Source: Colimorpha sp045642445
GTDB lineage: Bacteria > Bacteroidota > Bacteroidia > Bacteroidales > P3
Assembly: GCA_045642445.1 (NCBI GenBank)
Contig: JAZUIX010000172.1
Coordinates: 1 to 64,000, forward strand
DNA: 64,000 nucleotides
Direction of reading: 5' to 3'
Within the stretch, counting starts at the first letter, position 1. Each line of letters starts with the position of its first letter. A program made the translations under genes and the position numbers. Positions 1 through 7,104 of the stretch are shown here, one piece after another. Below the pieces are notes generated by a model, which saw nothing but the letters and a program-made list of their open reading frames with translations, made no database searches and was not told the DNA's origin.

Positions 1-131
1 GATTTCGGGCGTTTTCCGGCATCTTGCTGTTTATCACTCGGTCACGTAGCCCGCTACGCTTCCTCGTTCTGCACAGCAATCTGCTCGAAAACCACTCCGA
101 AATCCCAAGAAATCAATTTATAGAACCCACC
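1..131 (+). mobile_element. MITE-like element, right part (left end outside window)
   Basis: This stretch aligns along its length with the inner and right part of the complete element at 5641-5828, including the GTAGC-CC-GCTAC palindrome and the terminal AATTTATAGAACCCACC. The left terminal repeat would lie before the window. It encodes nothing recognisable and ends 27 bases before the nucleotidase start codon, so it may form part of that gene's leader. Confidence 0.6.
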
Positions 132-158
132 TTTAGAAATCAAAAATCATAAATCACT

Positions 159-1769
159 ATGTACTTTCGACGTTTCATAATTGTGTTTGCTTTCGTCTTC
201 GTTGTTGCGGGGGCGAGCAGGGGTCAGCAGCGGGGCGATGTGGTCGTGCTGTATGAGAACGACGTGCATTGTGCCGTGGACGGCTATCCCGTGATAGCGG
301 GTTTGCGCGACAGTTTGGAGCGCATGGGGTGCACAGTGGGAGTGGTGTCGGGAGGCGACTTTGCCTTCGGCGGCATCCTGGGAGCCGCCTCGAAAGGCGA
401 ATATATAGTGCGACTGATGAATGCCGTGGGGTATGACGCGGTATGTGTGGGCAACCACGAGTTTGACTACGGCATGATCCAGCTTCGCCGCCTCGACTCG
501 CTGCTTGCGGCACCGATGCTGAGTTGCAACTTTTGCAACAACGGCTCGGGGGTGAGTGTGATGAAAGGTTTTGTGATCAGCCACTATGGCAACAAGACCG
601 TGGCTTACGTGGGTGTGACCACCCCGTCGACCATATACACCTCGTCGCCGGTGAACTTCCAAAACGCCGAGGGCGAATACATCTACAATTTCTCACCCAA
701 CAACCTGGCGGAGAATGTGCAGGTGTGGGTCAATGCTGCTCACGCTGCTCATGCGGACAAGGTGGTGCTCCTTACGCACATGGGCGACAAGGACGGGCAA
801 CCCACATCGGTGAGCCTGGTGGAAAAACTGAGCGGTGTGGATGTGGTGATAGACGCCCACGACCACCGCGAGATAGAACGCAATATTCTTAAAGACAAGG
901 ATAAAAATAACGTGCTGATGACCTCGACGGGCACCCATTTTGCCAAGATAGGTATGCTGGTGATACCTGCCGACGGGGGCGATGTGTACACCCGCCTTTT
1001 GTCGGTGGACACATTGTTGGCACACAACTGTGTGAGTCGGCAAGTGGAGGACACCCTCAACGTCATCCGCATGACACATCGTGCTTTGGGCAACAGAAAG
1101 GTGGCAGAGTGCCAGCAGGATATGATAGCCAACACAAGCGACGGTATGCGTATCTGTCGCCTGCGTGAGACCAATCTCGGCGACCTTGTGGCCGATGCTT
1201 ACCGCACGGTGTTGGGAGCCGATATAGGTTGGGTGAACGGTGGCGGCTTGAGGGCCAACATCAACGCCGGCAAGGTGACGTATAACGACCTCTTCGCCGT
1301 GCAGCCTTACGCCAACGAATTGTGCGTGGTGGAGGTGAGCGGCCAGGAGATTTTGGACGCCCTCGAAACAGCAGTACGGGCATTGCCTAAGGCCGAAGGC
1401 TGTTTTCCGCAGGTGAGCGGATTGAGTTTCATTGTCGACACGTCGGGGAGGAGCTGGGTGCAGCTGGATGGCAACGGCAAGTTTCGAGCAGTACGCGGTA
1501 CGCGCAGAGTGAGCGACGTGCGTGTGCAGAAAGGCAACTCGTGGGTAAGACTCAAACCCAACAAGCGTTACACTATTGCTTCGAGCAAATATCTGCTCCT
1601 CAATGGCGGTGATGCGCTGAGCTTCCCCACGGGGAAAGTGATCCCCACGGATCCAGTTACCGACACCGAGGTGCTGGAAGAATACCTCACACGCTATTTG
1701 GGTGGCACAATAGGCTCCAGCTATGCCTACCCACAACAACGACTGATTTATAGACGCCCACGAAAGTGA
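159..1769 (+). CDS. 5'-nucleotidase/UshA-family metallophosphatase, secreted
   Basis: Predicted periplasmic or surface phosphoesterase that removes phosphate from nucleotides or related esters. Residues 1-22 form a signal peptide. The calcineurin-like metallophosphatase domain follows (about 27-260), with the metal-binding series END-x-H (D35, H37), GGD (67), GNHEFD (98-103), THMGDKDG (near 207) and DAHDH (near 233). A 5'-nucleotidase C-terminal domain (about 325-520), which normally binds the substrate base, contains the motifs NGGGLR and NGGD. The length of 536 residues fits UshA and YhcR relatives. The start is the first ATG after the MITE-like repeat and gives a complete signal peptide. 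The exact substrate cannot be told from sequence. The stop codon runs directly into a 7-bp tandem repeat. Confidence 0.88.
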   Translation: MYFRRFIIVFAFVFVVAGASRGQQRGDVVVLYENDVHCAVDGYPVIAGLRDSLERMGCTVGVVSGGDFAFGGILGAASKGEYIVRLMNAVGYDAVCVGNHEFDYGMIQLRRLDSLLAAPMLSCNFCNNGSGVSVMKGFVISHYGNKTVAYVGVTTPSTIYTSSPVNFQNAEGEYIYNFSPNNLAENVQVWVNAAHAAHADKVVLLTHMGDKDGQPTSVSLVEKLSGVDVVIDAHDHREIERNILKDKDKNNVLMTSTGTHFAKIGMLVIPADGGDVYTRLLSVDTLLAHNCVSRQVEDTLNVIRMTHRALGNRKVAECQQDMIANTSDGMRICRLRETNLGDLVADAYRTVLGADIGWVNGGGLRANINAGKVTYNDLFAVQPYANELCVVEVSGQEILDALETAVRALPKAEGCFPQVSGLSFIVDTSGRSWVQLDGNGKFRAVRGTRRVSDVRVQKGNSWVRLKPNKRYTIASSKYLLLNGGDALSFPTGKVIPTDPVTDTEVLEEYLTRYLGGTIGSSYAYPQQRLIYRRPRK

Positions 1770-1860
1770 ATTGAGAATTGAGAATTGAGAATTGAGAATT
1801 GAGAATTGAGAATTGAGAATTGAGAATTGAGAATTGAGAATTGAGAATTGGGCGGCAGCC
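1770..1860 (+). repeat. 7-bp tandem array ATTGAGA (about 11 copies) plus GGGCGGCAGCC
   Basis: The unit ATTGAGA repeats without interruption directly after the nucleotidase stop codon and ends in GGGCGGCAGCC. The same word and the same GC-rich core recur in other intergenic gaps of the window, for example after 8451 and near 28380. It is a simple-sequence intergenic array, probably variable in copy number. Confidence 0.9.
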
Positions 1861-1934
1861 ACCTAATCACTAATCACAAGTCACAGGTTACCATTATTCA
1901 CAATCGTCTGTTTGTATTTATTGACAAACAGGCA

Positions 1935-1964
1935 ATTGTATTTTGTGGAAAGTGTGTATCTTTG
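1935..1964 (+). promoter_or_regulatory. Bacteroidetes-type promoter for the EnvC-like gene
   Basis: TTG at 1935-1937 and TATCTTTG at 1957-1964 are separated by 19 bases, which matches the -33/-7 consensus of the Bacteroidetes primary sigma factor. Transcription would start about 25 bases before the ATG at 1998. Confidence 0.65.
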
Positions 1965-1997
1965 TAAATTGAATATTTATATATAGAGATACTGGTT

Positions 1998-3272
1998 ATG
2001 AATTGGAATATAAGCAAATACGGATGTTGCAAAACACGCGGAATTGTGGCTGTGGTACTGTTGGTGACGGCGTTGATGCTGCCTATGACGATGCAGGGGC
2101 AGAGCAAGAGACAATTGGAGAACGAGAAAGCGAAGATAGAAAAAGAGATTGCCCGCCTCAACACCGAGCTGGGCAAAGCGAAGAAATCGAGCAAAAACTC
2201 GACCAAACAGATCAACCTGCTCAAAAAACGCATCGCTGAACGCAACAAACTGATAGGTAACATCAATGGACAGATGCGTATACTGGATGTGCAGATAGTG
2301 AAGACACAGGATTCGCTCAGGGTGGTTCGTTCGCAGATAGACAGCATGAAAGTGGAATATGCCAAAGTGGTGCGCTCGCTGTATGACTTGAGGAATAACC
2401 TCAATCCTACGGGGTTGGTGCTTGACAATGAGTCGTACAACTACAGCTACCTGAAGATGAAGTATTTTAAAGAGTATTCCCGCTATCGCAGGCACCAAGC
2501 CACGATGATTGAACGCAAGCAGCAGGTGTTTGAAGAGATGACCTTGGATCTGCAACGTCAAAAGAACGAGAAGAACACCCTCTTGGCACAGGAACGCAAG
2601 CAGAAAGATGCCTTGGCACGTGAACAACAGAAAGAACAGAAAAACCTGACCACCAGTCAGCAACAAGAGAAAAACCTGCAAAAACAGATAAGCAAGAAAG
2701 AACAACAGAAACGCAAACTGCAACAACAGATTCAACAGATAATCAACGAGGAGGTGGCCAAAGCAGGCTCCTCAACGGAAACAAAGCCTCAACCCAAGAC
2801 AGGCAAGGAGTCGGGCACTTATTCAGGATCGGGTTCGAGCAGCAGCAAGTCGGTGTATAAAGATGCCGCCTCGATGGATTTTGTGGCCAACAAGGGGCGC
2901 ATGTCGTGGCCGGTAAACTACAAATCGGTGGCACGAGAGTATGGGTTGTATACCCGATCCTCGGGAGGACAAAACCGCAATCTGGGTATCGACCTTGTCT
3001 GCTCGCCAGGGGCACAGGTGTCGGCGGTGTATAATGGAACCGTGGCAAGAGTGTTCACCACCCCCACAGGCACAAAGGGCGTCATCGTCAAACATGGCGG
3101 ATATATGACCGTGTATGCAGGCTTAGGAAGTGTGAATGTGAGTAGCGGCAGCAAGGTTACGGCAAGACAAACCATAGGCACGGTGGCGATAAGCGAAGAA
3201 GGCGACTCGGAGTTCTGCTTCCAGGTGTGGTGCGGCAAAGATGCGCTGAATCCGCGGCAGTGGTTGAAGTGA
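1998..3272 (+). CDS. EnvC-like murein hydrolase activator (coiled coil + LytM domain)
   Basis: Predicted exported regulator of septal peptidoglycan amidases. An N-terminal hydrophobic stretch (about 12-32) is the likely signal peptide. A long coiled coil (about 35-265), rich in Lys, Glu and Gln, is followed by a low-complexity Ser/Gly linker and a C-terminal LytM/peptidase M23 fold (about 310-424). Active M23 enzymes bind zinc through HxxxD and HxH. Here the first motif reads NLGID and the second ends YAGL instead of YxHL, so two ligands are missing. This points to an activator of the EnvC type and not an active endopeptidase. It has its own promoter upstream. Family confidence is high; the partner amidase is not in the window. 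Confidence 0.85.
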   Translation: MNWNISKYGCCKTRGIVAVVLLVTALMLPMTMQGQSKRQLENEKAKIEKEIARLNTELGKAKKSSKNSTKQINLLKKRIAERNKLIGNINGQMRILDVQIVKTQDSLRVVRSQIDSMKVEYAKVVRSLYDLRNNLNPTGLVLDNESYNYSYLKMKYFKEYSRYRRHQATMIERKQQVFEEMTLDLQRQKNEKNTLLAQERKQKDALAREQQKEQKNLTTSQQQEKNLQKQISKKEQQKRKLQQQIQQIINEEVAKAGSSTETKPQPKTGKESGTYSGSGSSSSKSVYKDAASMDFVANKGRMSWPVNYKSVAREYGLYTRSSGGQNRNLGIDLVCSPGAQVSAVYNGTVARVFTTPTGTKGVIVKHGGYMTVYAGLGSVNVSSGSKVTARQTIGTVAISEEGDSEFCFQVWCGKDALNPRQWLK

Positions 3273-3310
3273 GATTACGCAGATATTCAATAAACAATAT
3301 ATTTTAGGAA

Positions 3311-5635
3311 ATGAAAAGATTAGTCATAATAGCTTTAGTATTTGTAATGTTTGCCTCAGAAAGAGCGATGGGAGGTGAAAAAAAGGACAATACAACCTTG
3401 TGCAAGGACAAGGCATCGGAGTGGGTGGAAAAGATGATGGAGGATATGACGCTGGAACAGCGTGTGGCTCAGCTGATGGTGATACGAGTGCCGTTGAATA
3501 TGGATTGCAAGGCTCAGAACACCTTTGAGCAACTGTTGCAAGAAACCGAGGTCGGGGGGGTGTGCTTCTTTGTGGGCACAGCGGAAAAGACCCTGCCAAT
3601 GATACGTCGTTTCCAAGAGATAAGCTGCATACCTTTGTTGGTGTGTATAGATGCAGAGTGGGGTTTGGGAATGAGATTGAAAGACTGCTATTCGTTTCCT
3701 AAGAATGCCGAATTTGGCAAACTGCCCCATGAAATGGACACGATAGTGTATGCCATGGGGGAGGAGATAGGTCGCGAGTGTCGCAATATGGGCATACATG
3801 TCAATTTTGCCCCTGTGGTGGACATCAACAGCAATCCCAAGAATCCTGTGATAGGCACCCGGTCATTTGGCATTGACAGAGAACGTGTCGCGCAATTGGG
3901 CATACAATACATGAAAGGCTTGCAGAGCCAGGGAGTGATGGCTGTGGCGAAACATTTTCCAGGACATGGAGACACCGATGCCGACAGTCATTTCGAACTG
4001 CCCGTCATCAACCATACCCGTGAATATATGGACAGCATAGACCTCTATCCCTTTGCCCGACTGATAGATGAGGGTGTGGAGGGGGTGATGACCGCCCATT
4101 TGCAAGTGAACGCCTACGAGTCACAGCCAAACCATCCTTCGTCGCTATCATCGGCATTGGTGGGCGATGTGCTTCGTGGGAAATTGAATTTCCAAGGCAT
4201 GGTGATCACTGACGGATTGGACATGAAGGGAGTGACCAAGTATTACAAAAATGGCCAAGCCGAACTTGAGGCACTTGTGGCAGGGACCGATATCCTGCTT
4301 CTGCCGCCAGATGTGCCAGCCGCGATAAAGACTATATGCAGCGCCGCCGATGCGGACAGCAACATCGCCCGACTGGTGGATATGAGGTGCAGGAGGGTGT
4401 TGAGGGCAAAATACAAACATGGCTGTGCCGATATGAAGCCTGAGTGTTGGCGCGTGCCAAATGATGAGGACAGTGTACGGTGCGAGATTATTGTCAGAGC
4501 CTTGCGTATGGCCACCGAAACCAAGATTGACAGCATCATATATGACGGTATAGAAAAACACGCCATGCCGGGTTGTCAAGTGTTGGCTATGAAGGATGGC
4601 AAATTGCTGTTCCGTAAAGCTTACGGCCATGTCACATACGATACCACAGATGCCAAAGTGACGATGAACACTGTGTACGACCTTGCCTCGGTGACCAAGA
4701 TGATGGCGACCACGTTGGCGGTGATGAAACTGGAGGAAATGAAGAAGATAAGTTTGGATGCCCCGCTGAGTCGCTATGTGCCGTATCTCAAGCACAGCAA
4801 CAAATCAAAAATCACCGTGCGACAGGCTTTGAGTCATGTGGCGGGTTTGAAAGATTTTGATTTGTATTGGAAAAAAGCCCAATATGAGGACAATCCTCAA
4901 GCGAGTGTGCTGGAGCAGATTGTGGATTCTCCCATGCAGACAAAAGGAAAATATGTCTATAGCGATTTGGGCTTTATTCTCTTGGGCGAGATGGTGCGAT
5001 TTGTTTCAGGTCAGACCTTGGATATCTTTGTTCAGCAACATTTCTATCACCCGATGGGACTTTGCCATACACATTTCAATCCCGTTGAGAATGGTATAGA
5101 TAGTCTTTCCATAGCACCTACCGAGCAGGACGACCATTATCGTCATCGTCTGGTAAGAGGCGAGGTGCATGATGAGAACGCCCATGTGATGGGGGGTGTG
5201 ACTGGACATGCTGGATTGTTCAGCAATGCCGATGATTTGGCGAAGATTTTACAGATGTTGTTGGATGGGGGAGTGTATGATGGAAAGCGTTATCTGAAAG
5301 CGGAAACGATAGAAAAATTCAATACCCGCTATTATGCCTCCAAGGGATGCCGTAGGGCCTTGGGCTTTGACAAGCCTTTGATGAAAGGTTCGGGCGGTAG
5401 CGCTTGTGACGAGGTGTCCCAGACAAGTTACGGCCATACAGGTTTCACAGGCACGGTGGTGTGGGTGGATCCTGAATATAAGCTGACATACATATTCTTA
5501 TCCAACAGAGTGTATCCCACTGTATCACCAAATAAATTGGCTCAGATGAGTATCCGCACCCAAGTGCAGCACGAGTTGTACAAGTCATTGGAAAAGAAAA
5601 AGTGCGGCACAGGAATAGCAACATTTGGCAATTGA
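3311..5635 (+). CDS. Glycoside hydrolase family 3 / beta-lactamase-type serine hydrolase fusion
   Basis: Two enzymes in one exported chain. After a short signal peptide, residues 35-370 form a GH3 catalytic barrel of the NagZ type: KHFPGHGDT (214-222) with a following DSH carries the acid/base motif, and D301 in ITDGLDM is the expected nucleophile. This predicts beta-N-acetylhexosaminidase activity, perhaps on peptidoglycan fragments. Residues 405-760 form a class C beta-lactamase/serine hydrolase fold with SVTK (460-463), a YSD element and HTGFTGT near the end. Related Bacteroidetes fusions are usually near 1000 residues, with a second GH3 sandwich domain between the two. Here only about 35 residues separate them, so that domain appears absent. 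Likely role: cell-wall turnover or recycling. Confidence 0.85.
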   Translation: MKRLVIIALVFVMFASERAMGGEKKDNTTLCKDKASEWVEKMMEDMTLEQRVAQLMVIRVPLNMDCKAQNTFEQLLQETEVGGVCFFVGTAEKTLPMIRRFQEISCIPLLVCIDAEWGLGMRLKDCYSFPKNAEFGKLPHEMDTIVYAMGEEIGRECRNMGIHVNFAPVVDINSNPKNPVIGTRSFGIDRERVAQLGIQYMKGLQSQGVMAVAKHFPGHGDTDADSHFELPVINHTREYMDSIDLYPFARLIDEGVEGVMTAHLQVNAYESQPNHPSSLSSALVGDVLRGKLNFQGMVITDGLDMKGVTKYYKNGQAELEALVAGTDILLLPPDVPAAIKTICSAADADSNIARLVDMRCRRVLRAKYKHGCADMKPECWRVPNDEDSVRCEIIVRALRMATETKIDSIIYDGIEKHAMPGCQVLAMKDGKLLFRKAYGHVTYDTTDAKVTMNTVYDLASVTKMMATTLAVMKLEEMKKISLDAPLSRYVPYLKHSNKSKITVRQALSHVAGLKDFDLYWKKAQYEDNPQASVLEQIVDSPMQTKGKYVYSDLGFILLGEMVRFVSGQTLDIFVQQHFYHPMGLCHTHFNPVENGIDSLSIAPTEQDDHYRHRLVRGEVHDENAHVMGGVTGHAGLFSNADDLAKILQMLLDGGVYDGKRYLKAETIEKFNTRYYASKGCRRALGFDKPLMKGSGGSACDEVSQTSYGHTGFTGTVVWVDPEYKLTYIFLSNRVYPTVSPNKLAQMSIRTQVQHELYKSLEKKKCGTGIATFGN

Positions 5636-5640
5636 GTAAT

Positions 5641-5828
5641 GGTGGGTTCTATAAATTCAACGTAAACATGAAATATTTTGAAAATATACTTTTCTGTGAT
5701 TTTGGCCGTTTTTGGTCATCTTACTGTTTGTCACTCGGTCATGTAGCCCGCTACACTCCCTCGTTCCGCTCAGCAATCTGTTCCAAAACCAACTCAAAAT
5801 CCCAAGAAATCAATTTATAGAACCCACC
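5641..5828 (+). mobile_element. Complete MITE-like element with 17-bp perfect terminal inverted repeats
   Basis: The stretch begins with GGTGGGTTCTATAAATT and ends with its exact reverse complement, giving 188 bp with perfect 17-bp inverted termini and no credible coding frame. An inner palindrome, TGTAGC-CC-GCTACA, can form a hairpin. Partial copies lie at 1-131 and near 23758-23826. Size, termini and copy number fit a non-autonomous miniature transposable element. No transposase is visible in the window. Target-site duplications are not obvious. Confidence 0.7.
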
Positions 5829-5839
5829 TGGACAAAGCC

Positions 5840-6049
5840 ATGACATCATTCTTGCAAAAACGCGACCATGAATTTGTGGAGCAAGGCGGCATACGAGAGC
5901 GCATGACAGCCGCACGACTTGACCATCGTGGCACACAAAATCGAATAATTGAGGCGCAAGCGCACGAAATAGAACAGCTCAAAGCCCAGGTAGAAAGCCT
6001 AAAGCAAGAACTTGCACTACTCCGCAAACAAGACAGACCTCCTGAATAA
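5840..6049 (+). pseudogene. Short coiled-coil ORF next to the MITE, probable gene remnant
   Basis: The frame encodes 69 residues, of which about 35-65 form a Glu/Gln/Lys-rich coiled coil (AHEIEQLKAQVESLKQELALL). It stays open upstream of the ATG up to the right end of the MITE-like element, 12 bases away. This suggests the 3' end of a longer gene cut by that insertion. The family is not recognised. It could be a genuine small protein, but no promoter is visible. Confidence 0.4.
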
Positions 6050-6092
6050 GCCATACGGGCCGGGCGCTCCGGATTTCTGGATATTCCGGATT

Positions 6093-6158
6093 CCGGAGTT
6101 TCCGGAGTTTCCAGATTCCGGAGTTTCCGGAGTTTCCGGAGTTTCCGGAGTTTCCGGG
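6093..6158 (+). repeat. 9-bp tandem repeat (GGAGTTTCC)n
   Basis: About seven copies of GGAGTTTCC, one interrupted by CAGATTCCG, lie just before the promoter of the DRTGG operon. The frames through it give only repetitive peptides on both strands. Copy number may vary between strains. Confidence 0.85.
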
Positions 6159-6214
6159 AAGTACACAGAAAAATTTTTTTTTGATTTTTCTACTAATATA
6201 TTTGATTTTTTTTG

Positions 6215-6222
6215 TATATTTG
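6215..6222 (+). promoter_or_regulatory. -7 box (TATATTTG) of the DRTGG/hydrogenase-like operon
   Basis: TATATTTG matches the Bacteroidetes -7 consensus and is followed by an A/T-rich leader of about 50 bases to the ATG at 6277. No TTG lies at the expected spacing upstream, so the -33 element is weak or different. Confidence 0.5.
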
Positions 6223-6276
6223 CAAATTCAAAAATATCCAAAAAATAAGTAACACACCAATTAAACTATACCTATC

Positions 6277-6618
6277 ATGACTCTGCGAGAAATAGCAAAA
6301 ATACTCAACGCAACAGTGTATCTGGGCGAAGAGCGCATGGACGAGGAGGTCACCACCGCGTTTGCTTCCGACCTGATGAGCGACGTGCTGACGCTGAAGG
6401 AGACCCCCATGCTCATCACAGGCCTGTGCAACGTCCAAACCATCCGCACCTGCGACATGGCCACCCTCGACATCGTGCTCTTCGTGCGCAACAAGAAGCC
6501 CACCGAGGACATGGTGGAGCTGGCCGAGGACAACGACATGGTGCTGCTGGCCACCAGCTACGGCATGTTCAAGGCTTGCGGCCTCCTGTTCCAACAAGGC
6601 ATAAAACCACTTTATTAA
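6277..6618 (+). CDS. DRTGG domain protein (first copy)
   Basis: A 113-residue cytoplasmic protein made almost entirely of one DRTGG domain, a ligand-sensing fold also found next to CBS domains in pyrophosphatases and in phosphotransacetylases. The pattern LNATVYLGE...ASDLMSDVL...LVRNKKP...DMVLLATSYG is typical. It opens the operon and lies 20 bases before a GHKL ATPase. A close paralogue of 110 residues sits at 8521. The ligand is unknown; the context suggests a small regulatory subunit working with the iron-sulfur protein at 7105. It has no enzymatic motif. Confidence 0.8.
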   Translation: MTLREIAKILNATVYLGEERMDEEVTTAFASDLMSDVLTLKETPMLITGLCNVQTIRTCDMATLDIVLFVRNKKPTEDMVELAEDNDMVLLATSYGMFKACGLLFQQGIKPLY

Positions 6619-6638
6619 CAAATACCTACAAAAACACT

Positions 6639-7052
6639 ATGCATCAAGAATATACCGTTATCGAAGGAGATTTTGTGAATGCCGGCACGGCATCCAGCTC
6701 CGTGAAGAAGACTCTGAAACAGCTCGGCGTGAACCCGCAGATTGTGAAGCGGGTGGTCGTGGCCCTCTACGAGGCCGAGGTCAACGCCATCGCCCACGCC
6801 TACGGCGGCAAGGTGACCGTGGACATCGAGGCCGACAAGATTCACATGGTTGTGGCCGACAAAGGCCCCGGCATTCCCGACATAGCCATGGCCATGCAGG
6901 AAGGCTATTCCACCGCCCGACCCGAGGTGCGCGACATGGGCTTCGGCGCAGGCATGGGCCTGCCCAACATGCAGAAGAATGTGGACAAACTGAATGTGAC
7001 CTCCGAGGTGGGTGTGGGAACGACTGTGGAGATGGAGGTCAACTTCGTCTGA
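6639..7052 (+). CDS. RsbW-like GHKL ATP-binding protein (anti-sigma/serine kinase type)
   Basis: A 137-residue stand-alone ATPase domain. The N box lies at E46-A54 (EAEVNAIAHA, N49), the G1 box at DKGPGIPD (74-81) and the G2 box at GFGAGMGLPNM (101-111), followed by GTT (127-129). This composition matches RsbW/SpoIIAB-type switch kinases, which phosphorylate a partner or bind a sigma factor. No anti-sigma antagonist (STAS domain) is in the operon, so the partner is open. The ATG at 6639 begins the domain cleanly. A longer in-frame extension upstream would overlap the previous gene and is low-complexity, so it was rejected. Confidence 0.8.
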   Translation: MHQEYTVIEGDFVNAGTASSSVKKTLKQLGVNPQIVKRVVVALYEAEVNAIAHAYGGKVTVDIEADKIHMVVADKGPGIPDIAMAMQEGYSTARPEVRDMGFGAGMGLPNMQKNVDKLNVTSEVGVGTTVEMEVNFV

Positions 7053-7104
7053 ACCCTATCCCCATAGAAGCCACCATATACCCGAAACATAAAACACTAA
7101 CACC

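Noticed and set aside
693..1862. Long minus-strand open frame (389 codons) opposite the nucleotidase
   Set aside because: It is antisense to a gene with clear motifs, begins in the ATTGAGA array and has no family features.
1998..2239. Alternative small frame at 2003 overlapping the EnvC-like gene start
   Set aside because: Out of frame with a clear signal peptide and coiled coil; charge-rich with no other support.
6012..6248. Frames through the GGAGTTTCC repeat on both strands
   Set aside because: Products are simple repeats (SGVSGV, ETPETP) and end in the promoter of the next gene.
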